Shown here one piece after another: positions 57,839 through 64,000 of a stretch of 64,000 nucleotides of DNA. The stretch is from Neocallimastix lanati (nom. inval.) (Eukaryota; Neocallimastigomycota; Neocallimastigomycetes; Neocallimastigales; Neocallimastigaceae): assembly GCA_016946835.1 (NCBI GenBank), contig JACVTC010000021.1, positions 659,501 to 723,500 on the forward strand, in the 5' to 3' direction. The notes under the pieces were generated by a model. It saw nothing but the letters and a program-made list of their open reading frames with translations. It did not search any database and had not been told where the DNA came from. Each line of letters opens with the position of its first letter. The stretch's first letter is position 1. A program made the position numbers and the translations under genes.

Positions 57839-59816
57839 CATATTAAAAAATAGTACATTGTTAAAAATAAAGCTTTTTATATTAAAATTTAATATTCTTA
57901 ATAATTAAATTATTATTTAGTTGATGTCTCAGAATATGTAATAAATTAGTGACTTGCTTATAATGTACATAACATTATATACATGATGTATTGGCTTAGA
58001 GTATAAAACTTATAATTCATGTACTATTCATAAAAAGAGCATCTTTAATTAATAAAAATTAAAATATATAAAAATTAAAAATTAAAAGATTAAGAGTCTC
58101 AGTGACTCAAGGGCAAACAAAATATTAATTAGAAAGCATTGAATAATAAATAATTAATTTATATATAACAAAATGGTTGACGGCATAGAGAGAGTCGCAA
58201 CTAAGGATTTATTAACCAAAGAAAATTATAAGCTTTGGTTACAAGAAATTGATTTACTTTTAACTATAAATGGAGTTGATGATTATATTAATGAAGAAAA
58301 AATAAAATATATAGATAAAAGCGAAATAATAAAAGAAGATATTTCTATATTCAAAAAAAGTCAAGAGAAGAGGAAGTTTATATTATGACATAAGTGTTAC
58401 TGAAGATATGACAAGAGCTGATATTAAAGTCAAATATTATCTTCATAAATAATAGTATATCAGATGATATAAAAGTTAAAATAAATTTTCAATCACTTAG
58501 TACTTATCAAATAATGAATCTTATCAAAAGCATGAACACTAAAAGTGATAAAAGAAGAATATTAGGGCTCAAGGATAAATTGGAAGGAATGAGATATTCT
58601 AAAGAAGAAGATATATGTCTATTTATATCAGAACTCGAAATGATATTTGATGAATTGAGTGATTTAAAATATAAAGTCTCGGATAAGAAAAAATATAATT
58701 ACTTGTATGCTGAGCTTCTAGACGACTTAATTATTGAATCAAATATGATCATTTACCATGGGAAATGAAATTAAACGGTGGAACATTTAAAATTTACCAT
58801 TTCTCACTTAATATATTTGAAAGAATTAAAAAGCAAAACAATAAAAAATAAAAATTATGTTACCTATAATTTTCAAATAAAATATAATAAACAAAGAAAC
58901 TTTAAAAGAAAAACAAACAAAAGAAGAGAAAAGAGATGCTTTATCTGCCAGAAAACCAGTCATATTGCCAAATGCTGTAACATCAACCCAGCGACCAAAA
59001 ATAAAAATAAAAATACAGCAAATAATGTTCAAGTAAAAGATAAAACCTTTAATAACTTTGATGATTCATTCTTTACGGATAATTATAATTCAGAAGAAGG
59101 AGAGTCTAGTAACTTAGCAATGATCAAAGATCATGGGAGACTAAACAATAAACAAAATTAAGAATAACAAGATGAATAGGAATAAAATTACTGATACAAA
59201 TAATAATATTAATGAAAATAATAATAATAGCACAGATATAAATAAAAATTATAAATATAATGATATAAACAAAAATTTAAACATAGGAAGAAACAACATA
59301 TTATCAGTATACAAATGTTACTATATAACTAATAACAGCACAAATAAAAATGAAAGGAGGGCAAGACTCCATCGAATATAGTATATTGGTCTTTGAATTC
59401 GGGTGCGACATATCATATGACCAATAATATAGATGGACTTATAGATATCAGTGAGTGTAATGAAACAATCCAATTTGCTGATGGAGGCTCTACACTTGCT
59501 ACCCATAGAGGTACTGTAAAACAAACACTAAAATAGATTACAATAACAATAAGATAAAATTTTATTTTATTAAATTTTTTATTAAAAATCTTCTTTCTTA
59601 ATATTTAATAATTAATAATAGTTAATAATAATTGCATCGAAAAAAATGTGAAAAATATCTTCTATTTATACTTTTCCTAAATACATTGATAATATATTAT
59701 TTTATTTAAATTACATATATTCTAATATAAAACTATCCTAATGAATTTTATTAAATAATAAATTTATAAACTATTCCTAAATTTAGAAAAATGTAATTAT
59801 TAATTAAACTAAATAC

Positions 59817-60359
59817 TGATATAAAATGAAATATTCAAACCTTAATTAATATAAAATTAGTTTTTATTATTCAAACATAAATTAATGTCATAAATCAAAT
59901 TTAAATCTAATGATTTTACAACAATTTCAATATGTGGCTTGATTACTATATATTAATTATATATTTAATTAATAATAAATTTTATAGCATAAATCAATGT
60001 TTTAATTATTCTTATTATTTTATATTTATATTTATATAGTTTTAAATATTTCCTTAAATAATAATTATTAATAGTTTATTCTAATCACAAGAACAATTAA
60101 TTAAATAGTTAATTATAACTAAATAACATAAAAATAAAGCATTTCTCTGAATTAAGAGAATAGCAATAGTAGTCGTTGTTGTGTAAAAGTTATATTATGT
60201 TAAGTTAGTTTGTAATTAAAAGAATAAGAAAGTTGTTAAATAGTCTTTTTAATTATATGTAGTTTTTATATAAAATTAAATAAATAAATAAATAATAAAT
60301 TAATAAATTTAATAAATAAATCCCAACAAAAGTACATCGAACTTTTGAGTTGTATATCA
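59817..60359 (+). repeat. Solo LTR of family D (copy D3)
   Basis: 543 bp, starting TGATATAAAATGAAATATTC and ending GAGTTGTATATCA, very similar to D1 at 32019-32580. It is flanked by ATAC on both sides, a 4-bp target-site duplication. Confidence 0.82.
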
Positions 60360-60890
60360 ATACTATATAATTTAAATTAACTACACTTATATATTTATTA
60401 TTTAAATATTATTAATAAAATCTTTATTTATTTTCAATTTAAAAACAATGTTAAAAGAGTCATGATTAAATTTTGAAACTTAATTTTCACAAAATAAAAG
60501 TTAATTATAACTAAATAACATAAAAATAAAGCATTTCTCTGAATTAAGAGAATAGCAATAGTAGTCGTTGTTGTGTAAAAGTTATATTATGTTAAGTTAG
60601 TTTGTAATTAAAAGAATAAGAAAGTTGTTAAATAGTCTTTTTAATTATATGTAGTTTTTATATAAAATTAAATAAATAAATAAATAATAAATTAATAAAT
60701 TTAATAAATAAATCCCAACAAAAGTACATCGAACTTTTGAGTTGTATATCAATACTATATAATTTAAATTAACTACACTTATATATTTATTATTTAAATA
60801 TTAATAATAAAATCTTTATTTATTTTCAATTTAAAAACAATGTTAAAAGAGTCATGATTAAATTTTGAAACTTAATTTTCACAAAATAAA
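60108..60890. repeat. Tandem duplication of a 392-bp unit spanning the end of LTR D3
   Basis: The unit begins in the last 250 bp of LTR D3 and includes about 140 bp of its right flank. A second, nearly identical copy follows with a spacing of 392 bp (GTTAATTATAACTAAATAAC at 60108 and 60500). Because it includes both LTR end and flank, it arose after D3 inserted. Confidence 0.9.
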
Positions 60891-61620
60891 TTATTAATTT
60901 AATTTGTTTTAAACTGATTTAAATCATTATAAAGCAATAATTTTTTCAGAATTAATTTTATAAAAATTATTACATTAAAAATTTGCTTTGTGGCTTAAAG
61001 AATATAATTCATAAATTTAGTTCATATGATTTATTTACTTTATTATATTATAGATTAAAGAATAATTTACATTTTTGAATTACACAAGAAAAATTTTTAA
61101 TTTAAAATGTAATTGGAATAATCACATCTTTACAGGTATATATATGGAATACATTAATAAAAAGAAAATTATTCTATGTAATGTATTGTATGTACCTGAA
61201 TTCAAAAGAAATTTGATGTCAATCGAGAACTTATGTGAGGACAAATATAAAGTAATATTTTATAATAACAAAAATTTAATATCAGTATACGACTAAAATA
61301 AAAATAAAATATTCACAACAAAATCAATTAAAACAAAAATCTATAAAGTATGGACATTTAAAAACAAACTAAAAAATAATAATGTAAAGAAAAAAATAGA
61401 ATTCAGTAATGTTGTAGAAGTAATGCTGAGTGAATATGGAAACCTGGCATAGGCTCATGGATCGTTATAATATTGAATTAATTAAAAATAAAATAGAAAA
61501 ATTGAATATCAAAAATCCATACAAGATATGCTCTTATAAAATGAAAAATAATCCATACCACAAGACAAGTAACAAAACAAAAGCCCCATTCCAACTAACA
61601 CATATGAACATTACAATTTC

Positions 61621-64000
61621 CATTTATGGAATTATTATTATCATCAGAAATTTTATTATTTTCATATGAATTAGAATTTTCAGTAGAAAAATTTTTTTAA
61701 GAATTTAAATTATTATAATTTTCTTCAGTATTTACATTTTCAGATTTTTCATCAAATTTTGAAATTTTTTATTATTAAAATTTTTTTCATCCACCGCGTC
61801 AAAAAATACATCATCAGAAAAAATATTAGGGTCTATTTTCTTTTCTTGGGTAACCTTAGTATTTTCGTTTTATTTTCATTTTTATTTACATCATTATTAT
61901 GGCTTTCATTTGATGTATTTTTCATTATCATTTTTAGTATCAATATTGATAATAAAATCAGTATTATTAATATCACCGGAATTTTCTTTTTCAGAATTAT
62001 TTACATTTTCATTTTCTACTAAATTTGAATCCAAATTTTTATGGTCATTTTGACTAGGAAAATTAATAATTGTTTCACTTTTTATCCTATTTGTCATACT
62101 AAAATTAAAGTCAAAATTTAAAAGGATGGATATCCATTTTCTTCACCTACTGAATTAGATAGAGAAAGTTTAGCCGGCTCATTTTCTTGACATATTATCT
62201 CTCTAACGTTATGAATTTTATAATCTTCATAATCCATAACAATATTAGAGTTAGTAACTTTACTAAATCTAAGGAAAATTCCTTTCTTTGAATTTGGTGA
62301 AAAATTAAATTTATTTTGATCAAAGATTTTATAATAAATGATACATCCAAAAGTCCTTATATGATCAATTTTAACTTTTTCATTAAAGAAAACTTCATCT
62401 GGGATAGTTTTCTCATAGATAAGATGGGGAGTTTTATTATATAAGTAATTTGTATATTGGATAGCAAAATCCCAAAAATTTTCAGATAATTTGCTCCAAT
62501 ATAACAAAGTTTTAGTTTAAGAAATAATGGTTTGATTAAACCTTTCTGTTAAACCATTATTTTCTGGATTGTAGGGAGGAGAATAAATATTATTTATTCC
62601 ATTATCTTTACAAAGTCTAGTTAGTTTTTTATTTCTATATTCCTTAGCATTATCAGACTTAAATATTTAAATAATATTTTTAATGATAAAAAAGTAAAAA
62701 ATTTTAATAAAATCAATAAGTAAATCAATTGTTTCTGATTTACTTTTCATTAGAAAAATCCAAATTTTATGTGATTTTTCATCAATTTCTGTTAGTATAA
62801 ATTTTTTTCCAGTAATTGAATCATTAATTGGTCCAATAATGTCGGTATCATTGTTAATTGATTCAGTTAGAGTCTTAATGCCTAATTTAGCTAATTCCAC
62901 ACCACTTATCATGTTCTTGGCAACATCTTTTGAGTATAAGACGCGTTTTCAAATAATTTTATAATTATTTATAAAGAAAGAAAATTTTCCATAACCTTCA
63001 AAAGTGCATACAGTATTATTAGCACAGGTTAATTCAATTTCTTCTTTTTTGTAGTTTTTTAATAAGTATTTATTGTTAAGTGTTCTCCTGCTCCAGAATC
63101 ATATAACCAGTAGGATTTATCATAGAAATTAATTGAAGAAATGTTCTTTAACACTTTTGACGAGTTATTTTTATAATTAATTAAATATACTGATTTATGA
63201 GATTTATTAGTGTCCTTTTTAAACATGGTCTTTATATCTTCATAATCTACATTAGCATTATATTGTTCATTTATATTATATTGTTTAATTATTCCTGTAT
63301 AATATGTTCCATTTCCTTTTTTCTTTGAAGATGATTGATTATTATTATTACTTTTACTATTGTTTGTATTCTTTTCCTTGGAATACTCTTGGTTTACATA
63401 TTTATTAAATTTACTGTTTTTATTTAACGCGTTAAACCAGCAATCAGAAGTGTTGTGATTATTTTTATTACATATATGACAGTATTTTTTATCTGCTTTC
63501 TTTGTCTGGTGATTTCTTTTATTATTATTTTTATTCTTCTTTTGGAATTTACTAGCATAGTCTATTTCCATTGGATCATCCTTAGGTTGGCTATTTGAGT
63601 TCCATTGTTGGATATAAGCAAGTTTGTATATGTCTTCTACTATTTTCATTCTAATACTAGTAAAATTATCTTTATCAGTAAGAGTAAATTTATTTGTATA
63701 ATCTTCTAGTATAGCGTTAAATAGGTATCTTAATTTTTCATCTTCAGATAATTGGAAATTTATATTATCCATGTTTTCAAAAATATCTTTTAACTGATCT
63801 ATCACGTCTAGAATTCCTTGTTTATTAGTTGTTTTTATTGAGTTTAATTTATTCAACCAGTATGATGAATCAGTAGTTGAACCACCATGTTTCTTCTTTA
63901 ATTTTGATATAATTTCACAGGAAGTATTTAGTCCTACTATTTCTCATGGATATTTATATTTATTGTATTTAGAATTTTAGATACAGATTTTTCATCCTTT
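61621..64000 (-). mobile_element. Ty1/copia fossil E: gag, protease, integrase parts; cut by the right window edge
   Basis: Minus-strand order from the right edge: gag (WLNKLNSIKTTNKQGILD), CCHC knuckle (CHICNKNNHNTSDC, near 63450), protease (YDSGAGEHLT, near 63080), integrase core part (NDTDIIGPINDSITGKKFIL, 62.67-62.91 kb), integrase C-terminal part (YNKTPHLIYEKTIPDEVFFN; HIRTFGCIIYYK, 62.12-62.51 kb), and an Asn/Glu-rich linker to 61.62 kb. RT and RNase H are not present in the window. It is broken with several breaks. It differs clearly in sequence from J. Confidence 0.82.

Larger units (their letters stand above)
59540..61060. mobile_element. Sequence inserted within fossil J, with nested family D LTR
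   Basis: Non-coding A/T sequence separates the protease and GAG-pre-integrase parts of J. It includes a family D LTR with its own target-site duplication and a 392-bp tandem duplication. The rest has no recognised origin. Confidence 0.5.
57839..61620 (+). mobile_element. Ty1/copia fossil J with a nested insertion
   Basis: Plus-strand copia order: gag from 58173 (TKENYKLWLQEIDLLLTING), a further gag part (SKEEDICLFISELEMIFDEL, 58.5-58.77 kb), a CCHC knuckle (CFICQKTSHIAKCC, near 58940), a protease region (LNSGATYHMTNN, near 59394), then, beyond an insertion of about 1.5 kb, the GAG-pre-integrase region (LYVPEFKRNLMSIENLC near 61180; TWHRLMDRYNIEL near 61443). It stops near the beginning of integrase at a junction with element E. 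Broken, with several breaks. Confidence 0.8.

Noticed and set aside
1-64000. A non-standard genetic code
   Set aside because: The long intact frames of elements A, B1 and Z use TGG for Trp in conserved motifs and end at normal stops, so the standard code suffices.

Overview
The window looks like eukaryotic, most likely fungal, DNA of extreme AT content, with long A/T homopolymers and Asn-codon runs. The best lineage clue is a decayed secreted-protein gene near 46-48 kb: lectin-like modules joined by Thr-rich linkers and ending in three hevein-type chitin-binding (CBM18) domains. With a FLYWCH/MULE transposon and an ABCA-type relic, this fits an anaerobic gut fungus (Neocallimastigomycota). 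The lineage is inferred, not proven. The intact retroelement frames here use the standard genetic code.

Most of the window is a transposon graveyard. 1-3.4 kb: left-cut Ty3/gypsy element Z (minus) with one open gag-pol frame and a probable 5' LTR. 4.98-12.97 kb: gypsy element A (plus), apparently whole, with two 527-bp LTRs, PBS, gag and pol. Its left LTR lies beside a tRNA-like sequence and its right LTR abuts the pol of a second family, B. 12.97-17.48 kb: B1 (pol plus 3' LTR). 17.5-19.2 kb: a long imperfect palindrome. 19.3-20.3 kb: a 54-bp tandem satellite. 21.1-22.9 kb: a fossil CRESS-DNA virus genome with convergent Rep and capsid-like genes, the most unusual object here. 23.4-26.35 kb: gypsy integrase fossils (C), one split by an insert bearing a 50-nt poly(A) tail. 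26.8-28.1 kb: MULE DNA transposon relic. 28.9-36.15 kb: two oppositely oriented pieces of family B (B3, B2), a solo LTR of family D and a small tandem duplication. 36.2-37.0 kb: copia relic.

37.0-48.06 kb is the only host-gene-like block: three same-strand, decayed genes for large Asn-rich proteins, two of them with secreted-protein character. They carry no recognisable inserted transposon, though all have several breaks. Retroelement frames of 3.7 and 4.4 kb stay open in the same window, so the breaks are unlikely to be sequencing error.

48-64 kb is again relics: a heavily decayed copia RT/RNase H region, a scrap of an ABCA transporter, a copia RNase H tail, family D LTRs (one nested, with a 392-bp tandem duplication), and two copia elements (J plus, E minus) meeting tail to tail near 61.6 kb. 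No gene here can be called a functional host gene with confidence. What works together is the retroelement machinery (gag, protease, RT, RNase H, integrase) of elements A and Z.
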